From: Polyodon spathula
Lineage: Eukaryota > Chordata > Actinopteri > Acipenseriformes > Polyodontidae
Reading direction: 5' to 3'
NCBI RefSeq assembly: GCF_017654505.1
Contig: NC_054549.1
Coordinates: 27,887,647-27,951,646 of the forward strand
Length of the DNA: 64,000 bases
Each line of letters opens with the position of its first letter. The first letter of the stretch is position 1. Position numbers and translations under genes: made by a program. The notes beneath the pieces were generated by a model. The model had not been told where the DNA came from, made no database searches, and saw nothing but the letters and a program-made list of their open reading frames with translations. Positions 1 to 53,786 of this stretch are shown here, one piece after another.

Positions 1-1465
1 CTTCAGATACAGTATTTTCATAAGGGTTGCCTTTCATTGTTGGTCTGTTAACTTAGCTTGTAGCTAACACATAATATGGATACTGAGTTCTGGCATGTAA
101 AAGGTCCATAGAGCAATGTAGTAGTTAACAGGCCCATTAGCGCTACACAGAAGCATCCTTTGTAAACATTTGTATATTTCCATCAGAAAGATAGCATAGA
201 AAACATTTCTGAAAAAGAAAAGCTTCCTAAGCAGATACTTGTAAACTGTATTGACAATTGTTGTGGGTATACAATTACAATATACAATGCCTGTGTTCTT
301 TCCCTGATATATGCTAACATCCAATCAAACTTTCCAGAGGTCAAACATTGCGAGTCATTTAAATGACTCTGTGACAGGATAGCATTACCAACAGGAATTA
401 GAGGCAGAATCTGCAGTGTAGCGCTGTTTATTAAACAAGAACAAACAAAACACAGAAACAAATAAATACGGCACGAGGGACAAAACAAATTTTCAAGCAG
501 AACAAAATACAGGCTGAGCATTCATCTTCACTATAAAGTTTCAAAACATTAGAAAAATTGCATGTCAATTTAAGCTCTGATGTTAAGTTTCTGCATATTT
601 AATGGTATGTTCAGTGGATATCTTCTTATGGCTGGCAGTTGATTGAATAGGGCAATAACACAGGTTGTAAGTTGTGGAATTATTTATTTATTTATTTATT
701 TTTTAATTGAATTTAAAGTTTCTCCTTTACGCTGTACGTAGGTCAAAATTTACTGATTTAATATATCATATTTTACCTACCAGAAGCAAAGAAAGCTTTA
801 TCTGTGAAAATTACTTGTTATGTATTATACAATTCAAGAATTATGTTGACAAATACATCAGATAATCAAATATGCATACGCAACATTTAATATTTGCATC
901 CATATTGAGTTACAGAGGCCCTGCAATATAATTTAATGCCTGTAGGCGTGAGACTAATTCTTTCAGAGCCTGTCGGAATTATCTGTAGCCCATGTTGACA
1001 GCACACAATCATGGAGAAAAACTTGGAAGTTGTAGATTAATTCAAGAAAGATTTAGAAAGCCAAACACTGCTGCTTGTTTCTTTACTCATCAGTGGACAG
1101 TACATCCTTAAGAAAGACTCCATATTGATCTCTATGGGACATAAAAAAGCTTAATTTATCAACAACTGACAGCGTAAAAGGACACAGACATCGTTAACCA
1201 TGCAATAACACAACACAGGATTTATGCTGCGTTTCTTTTATTTATGTTTATGTTTCCATCTTCATCCTAAATCCCTGGCTGTATTATAGGTCACGCCTCG
1301 TTCCGATATCAGATTGAGTCAGAGATTGACTAAAGAGGCCAGTATGTCCAGATGGTCCTTGGTTGCTTATTTCTGGTTTGTTTAACTTTTTCACACACAT
1401 ACAAAAACAAAAAATGGTTTAGGGTTCACATCAAATTGGGCAAAGGCATGATAAATAAAATCTAA
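1..1465. other. Downstream flank, no gene seen
   Basis: AT-rich sequence with no recognisable coding region or repeat. Open frames here are short and do not resemble known proteins. Confidence 0.5.
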
Positions 1466-1930
1466 TTTCAACAAGGAGGTTATGATGAGGCTATACAACG
1501 CACTTGTGAGTCACACTTAGAATACTGTGCTCAAGTTACCAAAAGGACATTGTGGCCCTGAAGAGAGTCCAACAAAGAGCAACTTAAGGGACTGAGCTAC
1601 GAAAATAAGTCGAAAGAACTGAATCCATGGGTTGAAGGAAGAATTATGTGGGTTGACAGAAGTTTGTTAAATCTTAAAAGGAGTTAACCTTTGATTACTT
1701 TAATTGCAGCACAGGCACTAGAGGGCACAGCTGGAAATTGGAGATAGACTAAGGACAGAGGATAAGAAAGTCTTTCTAAAGAGAGTGGTGAGAGTATGGA
1801 ATAGGTTACCTAATCATGTTGCTAATGCTGAACCCAACTTGACAAGGTTTTAAGATCAGCTGGCTCCCAGGAACAGAATGAACACAGATGAAATGAATGA
1901 CCTCATCTCAGTCCTACGTTTTCTTAGGTG
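1466..1930 (+). mobile_element. Decayed CR1/L2-like LINE fragment (RT C-terminus and 3' end)
   Basis: With several frame breaks the plus strand reads fragments such as VMMRLYNALV, then a stretch like RVQQRAT, then RLRTEDKKVFLKRVVRVWNR followed by LPNHVANAE. This is the order of the C-terminal reverse-transcriptase region of the intact-looking LINE at 56098-59126 (MLKMYNALVRPHLEYC ... RVWNQLPSNVVEAD). It is much more diverged and in the opposite orientation, so it is an old insertion of a related family. Confidence 0.75.
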
Positions 1931-4525
1931 CTAAATCAATTTCAACACAATCCTACCACAGGGGCCTTTTTTAATATCATTCTATTGTAATTCATCATAA
2001 ATTAAAATTTTCTGAATTTGGGTTTGATGGCAAAAACAGGATGCATACATATCAAAATATTTCAGGTGATAGATTAAAAGTAGCATTAATCTCTACTTGT
2101 TAATGATCATTTGTCATCTTGTAAAGGTAAGGTGACATTACAATCCCTATGATATAAAAATAAAACCTGCAGTAAATGTGCAGAGGATGCTCATCTTTTA
2201 ATGAAATATATTTAAAATGAATTAATATGGACCGTTAACCCTGTCTTTATGGTACACAATCATCTTTCTCTTGTCAAGTTGTATACCAGGGTCAAAAGAT
2301 ACATATTAACCTATAGGATGGTGACCCAATTGGACCTTGTTTTTTTTTTTCAAATAGATTTCATAATTAAATCTATGCAGCATAGTATGCTTAACAATGT
2401 CCTGTGGCTTCTTTTCAGATGCACGTACTTCACAATCTTCATACATGTTTTGGGAAAATGAAGTTGCAATTTGAGGCGTTGGGAGCATAAATCCTTGCTG
2501 GCAGTTTAAAGGGTCCACCCCGTCTTGTACTCTCCACCGCCTTTCTTCAGTATGAATTACAAGAAAATACTCTGCCTGATAATCACAGAGACATTTGCTT
2601 TGCCCACAGGAGGTCAACCTCACCTGCCAGCAAGCCACTTAACACCGGTCATGTAGAAAGCCCTTAGATTCAGTTGACTCATGGTCCCCAAGGCTGAAGT
2701 CAAGCACAAAGATGATTTAGTCATTGTACCGTCTTGGGGGGGGGGGGGGGGGGGGGGGGGGGAATATACCCTAGGATAACATTACAATTATGCTGCTGTT
2801 TTCCTGCAGCTTTTCAAAAAGAACTCAAAAACAAAAGCTTTGATAACTGTAAGGAGGATACTTCATGGAGGCTTATGGAGTAGTTTAGTTATTTCATGAA
2901 TGAAATGGCTATATAATACGGCCACACTCCAACTTCAGCTCTGGTGTAAAAAAAGAGGTTGTCTTGGGGATCAGAGGACGCCCATTCATTCCTTGTTCTC
3001 CTGAGCTGTTGTTGGGAGTTTCTGCGCTGAGAGAACATAATCGGACATCCTAAATTGAGGAAAAAAAGGGGGGTGGGGGGTGGTTGTATCACATAACAAC
3101 TATATAATAAAAGCATGCAAGAAGAGTTCAGAATAGAAATAATAGTCTGTTCATGTACTGTAACACAAAATAAATATGTAGCTTCATCCCATTCTCTCAG
3201 TTCAGGCATGTACCAAAATGACTTGTTTGCACATGGGCAAACTGTATTAAAACAATTTGTTAAAACTAAGCAATTTGTCATGTGACTCTTATTAACTTAG
3301 CCCTTACTCACTTTACAGCTCTATGGGGAACAATACTGTTTGTTTTTTTTGATTGATGACCAGTTTGTCAAATTGATCTATCCCTTCTGGTAATTTTCAT
3401 TTCTCCCTCAAATACATTTAACTGTAATCAATGCCTTTTACTAATGGATAAGAACAACTCCAGGGAAAACATTTCATACACCATTAAATACTTTGTAATT
3501 TAGTACCGTATGTAAACAGAGCTAACCCCTTGTTGCTCTGTTCATGTCAACATGCATATTGTTCTGTAGGACAGAAAATAAGGAATGTGTTTTAGTTATG
3601 TACTTGGGGTGTCGACACCTTTGCATTACATGTGCACACTTGCATTTGGACTATTGGGTTCCCATATAGGCCTATATTTTGGGTTTGAGCTTTATATAGG
3701 GGATACAGGAAGTGGAGAGAGACTCATAAATAATAAACAACTGTACTATCCCTTTTGCTTTGTACCTCTCCTTATACCAGATTCCAATTAAACCTTTTAA
3801 ACCCACGTATTGAGTGTCAACAATAATACAGAAGCCATACACTAGCAAGACCAATACTGTCTGCTGAGGCATAACGATTGTTTTGTTTCAGATTTGATTT
3901 CACCTTGTTTAATTAACCTAGTTTGAGCCATGATTTCATAGAGTTTTATGTTTTATTAAAGCTAAGTTCAAAAATATCATTAATGAGCTGAATATCTTTA
4001 GGCACTTTAAATGCATTTTATAAACCTCACAGATCATTTTCCGACTGGAGTGGTCATTATCCAATGCCTTCAAAAGCAAACAGCAAGTAGTACTGTAGGG
4101 CTACAATTCAGAGAGCTTAGTTTGTTCGATACAAATAATATCACATATTAATACTCTCATCGGCAGTCATTAACCGCTTCCAGTGCCCTGACCTAGTAAT
4201 AACACACTCAATATGAATAATTGTTTTACTCCCATTACATTTGCCAAGCCTTTTCTGCAAAAGCTATTGAAAAAAAAAGTTGACCTGGATTCAAAAATGA
4301 AAAATAAATGCCACTGAAAACCCCAACTCTGTAGGTTGGAAAAGCATTAAAAACTCAAACGTTTTCTAAATTAATGAGATGATGTAGTTAAATAGTAAGG
4401 TTTTAAAAGGAATATTTGTGGATCCAGGAGATATTGAAAAAGACTTCTAGTCTAAAAGGTTCTTGCTTTTAGTATTTCTAAAGTAGATCTTGCAATGTCA
4501 CATGTACTTTAGTTCATGTTAGTAC
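1931..4525. other. Downstream flank, simple-sequence tracts only
   Basis: No gene recognised. It includes a run of 27 G at 2736-2762 and many AT-rich stretches. An open frame of 110 codons on the minus strand at 2638-2306 has no family resemblance that I recognise. Confidence 0.45.
2736..2762 (+). repeat. Poly(G) tract, 27 bases
   Basis: Uninterrupted G run. It could fold as a G-quadruplex, or its true length could be a sequencing or assembly estimate. Confidence 0.9.
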
Positions 4526-4785
4526 TTGGCTCACCGCACACCAGCGACCCCTGTGGCTGTACACAATTCAGAACTGTGTGGTCCTCCGATGCTGTAAGTT
4601 CTGAATAGGGCTGCTTGGCGGGCTTGCAGAGCAAAAAAAGCGGACGACACTTATTTTGGAGGACGCATGTGCTCGTCTTTGTCTCCCCCGTTCGTTCGGG
4701 GGTTGCTGCGGTGAGCCAGGTTGAATAATAATTGGACATTCCAATTGGGAGAAAATTGGAAAATTAATAAAAATAATTGTTTTTT
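4526..4785 (+). mobile_element. 5'-truncated tRNA-derived SINE (body and tail)
   Basis: The segment from CTCACCGCACACCAGCGACC to a T/A-rich tail shares order and wording with the longer SINE copy at 53300-53786 read on its minus strand: CGCACACxAGCGACxCCTGTGG, TTTTGGAGGAC, then a tail resembling GGxxATTCCAAxTxxG. The tRNA-like head is missing. The two differ enough to be separate subfamilies. Confidence 0.7.
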
Positions 4786-5395
4786 AAAAAAAATAAGAGT
4801 TTCCTTATGAGATATGTAAATGATGAATTAATGTTCTTATTTTACAAAAATGAATTGAGTCAATAGAATATCTAAATACATACTTGTATATTCAGCTAAA
4901 ACATAAATTACCATATATCAGTAATACTTAAACCAATCAAGAATACAGGTGTGAAATTAATTTCTTTAGTCAATCATTAAATTAGCAATATTACAAAAAC
5001 AGTAAATGATAGATCCTCATTCATTGCATTAGTCTGAGGTTTATGTAACCATCATGTCTGTTAAAGTAATGAACCACATTCCCTTCCCCTGCTTGGGGCT
5101 TTTTGTGAACCTATATCAAGTATGCGTTTCAGTTTGCAAAACATGGACATAGTTGCATTTACTTGTACTGACATTTGTGAAAGAACATATGCTTTCCCGA
5201 GTCGAAAATTTTGTTGTGTTCCCTCTTCTGATTCAAAAGCAGCACTGTGATGACGTTGCAGGTAGGTGTACAGTGCACGCTGAAGCTTTTCTCCAATCTT
5301 ACTGGTATATGTCCTCAGTGTGTTTACACAAGCAAAATGTTCCAGAATCTTAACACGTCCTCTCATTGCAGAATACAAACTCAGCTTGTGTATTA
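4786..5395. other. Downstream flank, nothing recognised
   Basis: AT-rich sequence between the SINE and the MITE. Overlapping open frames on both strands near 5061-5378 look like chance. Confidence 0.45.
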
Positions 5396-5403
5396 GTCTA
5401 AAT

Positions 5404-5588
5404 CAGAGGTGCACAACTTGTCTTGAAGGGCCGGTGTCTCTGCAGGTTTTTATTCTAACTGCACCCTAAAGTACTTTTTATTGGACCTTATTAGAAGCTT
5501 AATTGGTCCAATTAACTCATTTAGGGTATGGTTAGAATAAAAACCAGAAGGGACACCGGCCCTCCATGACCTGAGTTGTACACCACTG
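5404..5588. mobile_element. hAT-type MITE with perfect 8-bp target duplication
   Basis: The 185-bp element is almost wholly palindromic. Its left end CAGAGGTGCACAACTTG and the reverse complement of its right end, CAGTGGTGTACAACTCAGG, are terminal inverted repeats; the similarity runs inward through GGGCCGGTGTC and GGTTTTTATTCTAAC. GTCTAAAT occurs exactly at 5396-5403 and again at 5589-5596, an 8-bp target duplication typical of hAT transposons. No coding capacity. Confidence 0.9.
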
Positions 5589-6102
5589 GTCTAAATGATA
5601 TGCGAGTGCTGAAAGATATGCAGACTGAATTTCACAAGGTCACCCCACCCAGCTAATCCATTTACCCCCCAGAAAGTAAAAAAACAAAACAAAATGACAG
5701 ACAAAATGCTTTATTTAGCAAAAAAATTTAATCTCTCCTTGATGCATGTGTTTATTTACAAGTAGTAAATCTGCAAAATAGGAATTAGCAGGATATTTAC
5801 ACAATGAGCGTTAAACAGCCAACTTGTCACAGTTGCTTCAAGACTGAAACAATCTTCTACATTTAACCACTATACTTACAGTATTACAATCCATTTGTTT
5901 TATGTATTTTATTTTGTTTTGTTCCTATGATTAAAAAAGACTGCCGATTTCAAATAGACATGATTTAAACAAACGAAAGGATGCACACTGTTGCAAATTA
6001 CATTTGTGATATGAAGACAACATGACAATAATTGTCTTAGAATCCCAATTCTGTTTCAGGTAGGATTATCAAACCCCATTGGAGAGAACAAGAGGTAATG
6101 AT

Positions 6103-6120
6103 TTTAGGGTTAGGGTTAGG
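6103..6120 (+). repeat. Short interstitial telomere-like repeat
   Basis: Two full TTAGGG units and a partial third. Too short to imply a former telomere end. Confidence 0.8.
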
Positions 6121-7440
6121 AATAGTTAATGTGAACATAATTTGGGAGATGTGCTATATTGTACACTGGGCAGGGCTGATGCTCAGCATATCAAAGCTAA
6201 GCATTAGTTTTGAAGAAAGTGGTCAAGAAAAACAAATGCAACCGTGCATTACCATTAAACGACACAATTATTTACTATAAAAGGTTGCTTCTACCATGAA
6301 AACCAATATTTGTTAAAGTTGTCATGGAATGATATCTTTTACAATTAATCTAACAGCATTGTCCTTTCTTTTGAATCATTTCAATTTAAAAAGGCATTAA
6401 AAACAGCTGTTCTTATATTATACACATTAGTTTAGTACCATTCAGTGAAATGAGCTGCACCATTAAGTCTCTTGTTTTATATAGTAGTGACAAATTAAAT
6501 GGGAAAAGAACTGCCTCAACACTTACATTTTTTATTATAATCATTTCTTTCAAAGACCATCTCTTACTAAAGTATTTCATGCAATTGTCCACAGGCCCTC
6601 CAAAAAATCCTGAGACACTGAAAAATGACATTTGAACCAGAGGTTTTTTACAATCATTAAACTGTTCTATAATGTTATAGGTGGCTTAGTAAAAAAAAAA
6701 TAAAAAAAAATAAAGTAGTGAACCAAGCATTCGCAATGCCAGTTTCGATGTTAAAGATACAAAGTTTGAACTTCTTGGTGGTGGCCAGCAAAAAGCTGCA
6801 CAAAAGTTTTACTGTATAAGGGGAATAATAAATGTAGTTTGTGTGGCTATTGTTGAAAAGCCATTTAACTCAGGCAGATGGATCATTCTATTATTGATTA
6901 TAGGACTACCACTACCAGCCATAGAGGGTGCTGTAGCTAACACCTATGCTTTATTGCTGCTTAATATGGCAGACGTTCAGTTATCTTGAGGAGGTTATAT
7001 CGATACATAAAGCACAATAATGCAGCATTTTCAAAGCCACACATTTTATAATTGATGACAGCATTCATTCTGGTTTGCAGCACAAAGTGGACTTTATAAA
7101 TCTGCTGTGTTTACTCTGCTCCCAACCATAATGGCAGTGAACTAATTAAAATCTGGATTATTTAACAGGGAGATGGCCACCACAAGAATTCTAAGAGGCC
7201 CATGGCTAGCTGGGCCTGAAATAAATCACTACATTGATCTAATTTGAATTATGATATCAAACCAAGACTCATCCTTGTCCACCCTTACTCTATAGAAACC
7301 TATCAGTCACAGTCTATGGCACACATTCAACCTTTCCAAGAAGAACTGATATCAGCTCCTTTTTTATCTACATGTTGAATTGTAGGTCATTTGGAATATG
7401 ACAGAAAAGCTTGGTCCAAAACCAAATGTATTTATTTAAC

Positions 7441-7447
7441 TTTTTTT

Positions 7448-7493
<46 letters not shown>
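7441..7493 (+). repeat. T17-G36 homopolymer junction
   Basis: Seventeen T are followed directly by thirty-six G. On the minus strand this is a C run followed by an A run. Confidence 0.9.
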
Positions 7494-7494
<1 letters not shown>

Positions 7495-8996
7495 ATTGTT
7501 TGAAAGCATCCCATTCTGAAGTTACTGGGTTTAAAAAATATCAAAAAGACGCAACAGCAATCTCCATTTACAACACAAAAATACAATCTAAAGTTTCAAA
7601 GTAAAAGCAGGGTGATAAATATACTGACGCCAAGGAGAAGCAACTTCAAAAATACCTTAAATAAAGAAAACAGAAGTTGTGTGTCTATTGTTTGTGTAAC
7701 TGTGTACCTTACATCTCATGCTTGACTGAAAATGGGGATAAAAGTGATAGAATGCAGCTTCACATATTAAAGCAAAACTAAAATTCACTGCTATCAACCT
7801 CGGCATAATTTAGGCAGGGCGGAGAAGCTCCACCACAGTGTCAAACTTTCAAGTCACAAAATGTGACCTGACCCATGACGATGAAAGTCATCCTTTTAAT
7901 AATGGGCTGCTAATGTGCTTATTAAATCTCGAGCTGATAAATAGCAGACTACTCTCAAAGCTTGCCCTCTTCAGATCATCCTACTTACAATCAGAATCTC
8001 TTTATGTCTTTGACTGCACTCTGCAACCTAATCTGTATGATATTTGGAGAAAAACATCAAGCTCCTTTGGGATCTTCCCCTTTTGTTTAAACATAAGCCA
8101 AATGCCCTATGTCACCTCATTAGATTGCTGCGGGGGAAACAGTGGCTGTTGCATTCTTATGCAATAAAACTAAGTATATAATGCTGGGGCCTGAGAAGAG
8201 TAAGGGCAAGAATTTCTTATTGAAATAACCCTACAGCAAACTAGACTGAAGATGATTCGCCAGTATCATTTAATCTTCCTCAGAAGCAGTGTTTTTTATT
8301 AATGGAAAGCAAATGTTGCAGCACCTGGACTTCCCAAACTTTTTCTTGTTTGTACATATATACTGTGTTCCTCTACTTGACTCATCTTGTATTGTGCTAC
8401 TGGGAAATGCTGTGCGTACCAGCTTGAAAATGCAAAACAAATACACAACTTAAAAAGAGCGCTACTAATACTCGAGTATGAAGATGTTCTGAGAGATTGT
8501 CAAAAGTTATTCTGTAATTAGATGAAGCACTGAATAATGTATTTAGCAATGTTGTGAAGGTGGCAACAGCATTCCTTAAAAACTATTTTCAGTTGCTGAT
8601 AAAAGAAGTCACACACATTTTTGTTCCTTCATGATGGTAATGCTCTTGCTACGTAACAAAGAACAGTTTCTAGTACCTTAGTGCCCAAGAGCTGCTGTAA
8701 ACACAAATACAGTACAACTTACTTTACTTTTACAATTCCTACATTTTATCAAAAGTCAGGGCCTTACCATGTTCTCTCAACTTCCATTGTCATTTTTTAA
8801 TTCTTTTTTTTTTTTTTTTTTTTTTTATTAACTTCAGGTCACCAGGCATGTTAACATTTAAATTATAGCACATTTTTCATCTAACAAAATGTCTTTGCAC
8901 TAAACAACATTCAAATAAAACATGGCACAGGACTTTTTTTTTTTTTTTTGGAAATATCAAAGCTTATGGAACTCCTTATAATATCGATTTAATTAT

Positions 8997-9455
8997 TTTA
9001 TTTAAATTGAAAACACTATTTTTTTTAGTTTGTTTCTTTAAAAATGCATTTTTTTTTATTCTTGCAAATTGTGCAAATGTAGCGGTAACACTGGTGGCAG
9101 GAGGCAGAGAGAGTCAAGGCAGTCAAGTACATTTAAAAAGAAAAGTCCTTGAGGTTAACAAAAGTCTCAATCCAGGCTTTGTCATGTGACAGCATCACAT
9201 GATCAGAGGAACTGCTTCTAAAGCCACAAATTTGCTGCTGCTTTGTTCCTTTTCTCTCTCTCTTGATTCTTCAATGTTTATATGTTTGTCCATGGTAAGT
9301 TAGTCTGTTTTTTCCAAAATGTCTTAAAATGATTTTAATTGAGACAGGCTACGCATGCCCAGTCCTGCGGGTTCCACAATGCACTGCTTAAATTCCCCCC
9401 TCCCTCAGTTTTTAGTTCAGAAAAACTCTCCTTTCAGTCCAATGTCTGTGGAGCT
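8997..9455 (-). other. PLXNA1: Probable proximal 3' UTR of PLXNA1
   Basis: Sequence directly after the stop codon on the minus strand. AATAAA hexamers read on this strand at 9060-9055 and 9002-8997, and more occur further down (for example 8829-8824). I cannot tell which is used; plexin 3' UTRs are often several kb long, so the true end may lie well below 8997. Confidence 0.4.
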
Positions 9456-50096
<40,641 letters not shown>

Positions 50097-53000
50097 CTGC
50101 AAGATTAAAAAATAAATGATCAATAATTAATCACTCATATTTAACAGTTTATGTATTTGGCCAACAAGTTGTACTTGGGAACAAATAAAAAACTAAGACA
50201 CACAGTTTTAATGAAATGGTATGGAAAGAAGAAAAACACAAGCTTTAAGAATACCTTGGTAGTTGGTTACTGTTGACACATTTAATTTTGTAAAATACCC
50301 TTTAGCACAAAGACAAGGCAAGGACTAGTTCAATGATTTCAGTTTAGATGGTATCAACCTGGAACAAGTAATTTTCAACGACTGTACCTATTACACAGCT
50401 CTGATGTAATCTACTCAGTCTTAATTTCAAATTGTTGTGTTCTAGCACTCTATTTGAGGCTACCATCTACATTATCCTTGTCAAAATACTCTGCTTTGTA
50501 ACAGCTACTACAGATAAAAGTATACTGTTCTCACTTAACAGTCTCCGACCATTTACTCAGGTAGGTAACCATATTTCTTCAAAGCACAACTATAAAGCTA
50601 TTTACTAAAAGGCAGCCATACGTACAGTCATTACATAGCACTGCCTTTGAAAGGGTACACTTGAATAGACCCGACTGAAGCGCCACCATGTCTTACTCTG
50701 ACTTGGAAATACATTGTCACATGGGGAAATACATTGTAGGCAAGTGACTTATTGGAGCTACCTGGACAAAATTAGGGTTACAATACTTAACCCTTATCGC
50801 AAGAATGCACTATAAAACTTCAAACAATCAAAGTGAGAAAAAAAAAAAAAAACACACTCCTGGTCAACACCTTGATCAGTGTGTTATTTTTTATTTGTAT
50901 ATATACTTTGCATTAACAGTTTGTCAATAAACAACACCATGCAACCCAGCAAGTGACTCGAACCAAACGGTTGAGGCTACAAGACAAGCCAAGCTGATGC
51001 ACATCTAAGGGACTACCCATTTGCCGATTCAGTGAACCTAGCCTGCATGTCTCCTTCTCTTGATGCGATCAGTATTCTGAGCAGAGATATGGCAGTACAC
51101 CCTGCTTGGGTCTATATCAATATGGTGCTGAGAGGAGACAGAATTTTCCCTGACAGGTAACAACCTCCTTCAGAGCAGAAATCCAAGAGGCTCTCAAAAT
51201 AAAATGACAGGCGTGTCAAAGGTTAAATTAATGATTCGTGGCTTTCAGATTTTGTCAAGGAAAACAAAAATAATTGAAACAAACAAAAGATTTGATAACA
51301 AATACTATAGATACTCCTAAGATGGTTAGGAAAATATGTGTGCATGTAGCAGCTGTATATTACACAGTACACAGGCAGGTAACCATTCCATACCAGGCTT
51401 CACTCTATATTGCAGTCAGGAGAGGAGCTCAAACAGGTGTGGCTGTTGGAAGTTGCTACTATCATGGAACTAGGTTAGCTCATTAGCAACACCTGGCATG
51501 GGGCTGTTAAAAAACAAATGGTGATCATCTCCACTGGCTCAGAATGTAAAATCTTAGACTAGAAAAAATAAAGCATACATTTACGTGGGTCTACTGATGT
51601 GTTCTACAAAAATTGGCAACCCGTTTTGAGCTACATTAACAGCCTCAAGCCCCCAGAGCTCCCATGATCATTTTGTGCTTTGTGATATGTTAGTATAACT
51701 ACAGTACCTTTTTTTTTCTTATAGCACTCTTTCATTTTATTTTTTCTGTCTTCTTTATATTTACTTCTCTAACTTCGTGCGTCTTGTTGATTTGATTGTC
51801 ATGACATCTCACTATTTATGTATGTAATAAAAAAAATAAACTCAATAAACAGAATTATCAAAAAAAGAAAACACATGGTGCACTAATTAGCCAAAATACA
51901 GGTAGCAGGAAAACAAACTCTCTCTCTCCTCTCTCACAAATGCATCTCACATTCTAAGACATTATCCATTTCACCTCCTTAGCCACTTTGAAATTAAGCG
52001 AAGGGCTACATTTTCAAAAGATCTCCTACAACAACAAACTGCCCCCCCAATGGCTGTCAAATAACAATGGATTTTTAAACACCCTTCCATTACACTCAGG
52101 CTACCATCAACCAAATGAAATCCAACTACAATCTATGAAAGCCTATACCTTCCTGCTAGACCACTGCCGATTAACTGATTTCAACAGGCAAGATCTCCAT
52201 CATTTCAAGTGCTGCTTGAGGGCATCTCATGTTTACTAGGCATTTGGAGACCTTAACTTAGACCTTTTGATGCAAAGATAACCTCAATACCTGCTTCTCC
52301 ACACAGGCTCCCAGGGAGCAGTTGGAATTAATTGAAGCCCAAGGGGGAAACTTTATCTCATCAAGTGCTGCTCAACTGGGGTCAGTGCAACAGTGTCTCG
52401 CTGTGAACCTTTTATGTAGGGCTAGCACCTCTCTCACAAGCATACACAGCCTGCCAAAACAGATTAATTAAGGTCTGCTTCTACCCTGATGTGAGAAAAG
52501 GAACATCATAATATAGCCAGTGTTTGATAAGAAACAATGAATAGCACGTGAACATTTATTACAATTCAAACCCATACTCATCCCAAAGCATTGCAGACAC
52601 TCAGCTGTATTACCGAAAAAATAAAAAAAATAAAATAAATTTTGCTAAACACATTATATAATCACTCTAAACACATCCATGTATTTTCATAACAGTACTG
52701 TTCAGCACTAGTTAGTCATATTGGTATTCATGAGTATTCTCAGGTGAAAGTGGAGAATGGCAGTAAAGCATGAATTTTAAGAGCCAAGCCAAAAAAAAAA
52801 AGGCAATCTTAGTTTTTTTTTCCCCCACAGTTTCTTTTTAATAATCTATCCCTTTAATATTTGCCTGCAAGCCAGCTTCATAGCATCACAAGATGGGTAG
52901 ATGGCTGGCAGATCTGAATTACCAAGTGGAGGCCATTAATTTACACATGAAATAACTGGCAGAATTTAGGCATGAAGAGCGATGCAGGAGTGTAAGTGAA

Positions 53001-53299
53001 ATTGGCATTTTCAATTTGTACACTGACATGTCTCATTTGGGCCCCTCGCGTATCCAGCACAAACCCACAGCCTGCAGCTGTCCTAACATTTATGAGCATC
53101 TTGGCCTTGCTCCCCAGAATTAGTTGCTTCTTTGCAAAATGGTAACCCATTCCAGAGGGGAAATGCAAAAGCAGTGAGGTCTGGGTGTAGGCAAGGTGAA
53201 ATATGTAGATTTCACAATTCTATTCCAAGGGACAGTATAGCTCATCAGCTCTACAGCGATCAGTTTAATAATCACCATTTTTTAAAATTCATTTATGTT

Positions 53300-53786
53300 T
53301 TTTTAATTTTTATTTAGTAGTCTCCAATGGATTTTTACCCCATTTTTTTTCCTAATTTTGGAATCGCCAATTGCATGTATTGATCCTGGTAACCCCTGCA
53401 CTGACTTCGCAAAACTGTGGCAGACAAACTTGTCCTCCAAAACGTGCCCTGCTAAGCCGTCTTTTTAGCCCTGCAGGTCCACAGTGAAGCCAACACGACC
53501 TATAGTGTCTGAGGACAAGACAGATCTGAATGGCTCCACAGCAGACCCGCAGGCACCCTGCGGCCACAGGAGTCGCTTGTGTGCGATGAACCGAGGATTA
53601 CCCTGCAGACCTGAGCCCTCCCTACCCGGGTGGTGCTCGGTCAATTGTGCACCGCCCCTTGGAAACTCCAGATCACGGTTGGCAAGTGACATAGCTTGGA
53701 TATGAACCAGCAATCTCCAGGCTATAGGGTGCATCCTGCACTCCACACGTAACTCCTTTACTGGATACGCAACTCAGGAGCCCCCT
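53300..53786 (-). mobile_element. tRNA-derived SINE, near full length
   Basis: Read on the minus strand, a tRNA-like head begins GGGGGCTCCTGAGTTGCG and carries GGTTCATATCC at 53708-53698, close to the RNA polymerase III B box GGTTCRANTCC. A unique body of about 300 bases follows, sharing CGCACACAAGCGACTCCTGTGG and TTTTGGAGGAC words with the copy at 4526-4785. The tail ends in an A/T-rich stretch after GGCGATTCCAAAATTAGG. Such elements move using a partner LINE; the partner cannot be told from this window. Confidence 0.75.

Larger units (their letters stand above)
5597..8996. other. Downstream flank or distal 3' UTR
   Basis: No gene recognised. It holds a short TTAGGG run (6103-6120), a T17-G36 tract (7441-7493) and a T run near 8805-8826. 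The stretch 7800-8170 has unusually balanced composition and an open frame of 109 codons, but no family is recognised. Part of this may be transcribed as the distal PLXNA1 3' UTR. Confidence 0.45.

Noticed and set aside
2306..2638. Minus-strand frame of 110 codons in the downstream flank
   Set aside because: No recognisable domain, and the end of the frame runs through a poly(K) low-complexity tract.
6103..6120. TTAGGG repeats as a chromosome-fusion scar
   Set aside because: Fewer than three units; such short runs arise by chance. Another short run at about 40310-40321 is equally weak.
7838..8167. Plus-strand frame of 109 codons downstream of the gene
   Set aside because: No family resemblance; the region may be constrained non-coding sequence instead.
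52941..53168. Minus-strand frame of 75 codons next to the SINE, reading KKQLILGSKAKMLINVRTAA
   Set aside because: It looks protein-like, but it matches no plexin segment, has no suitable splice sites that I can confirm and no recognised family.
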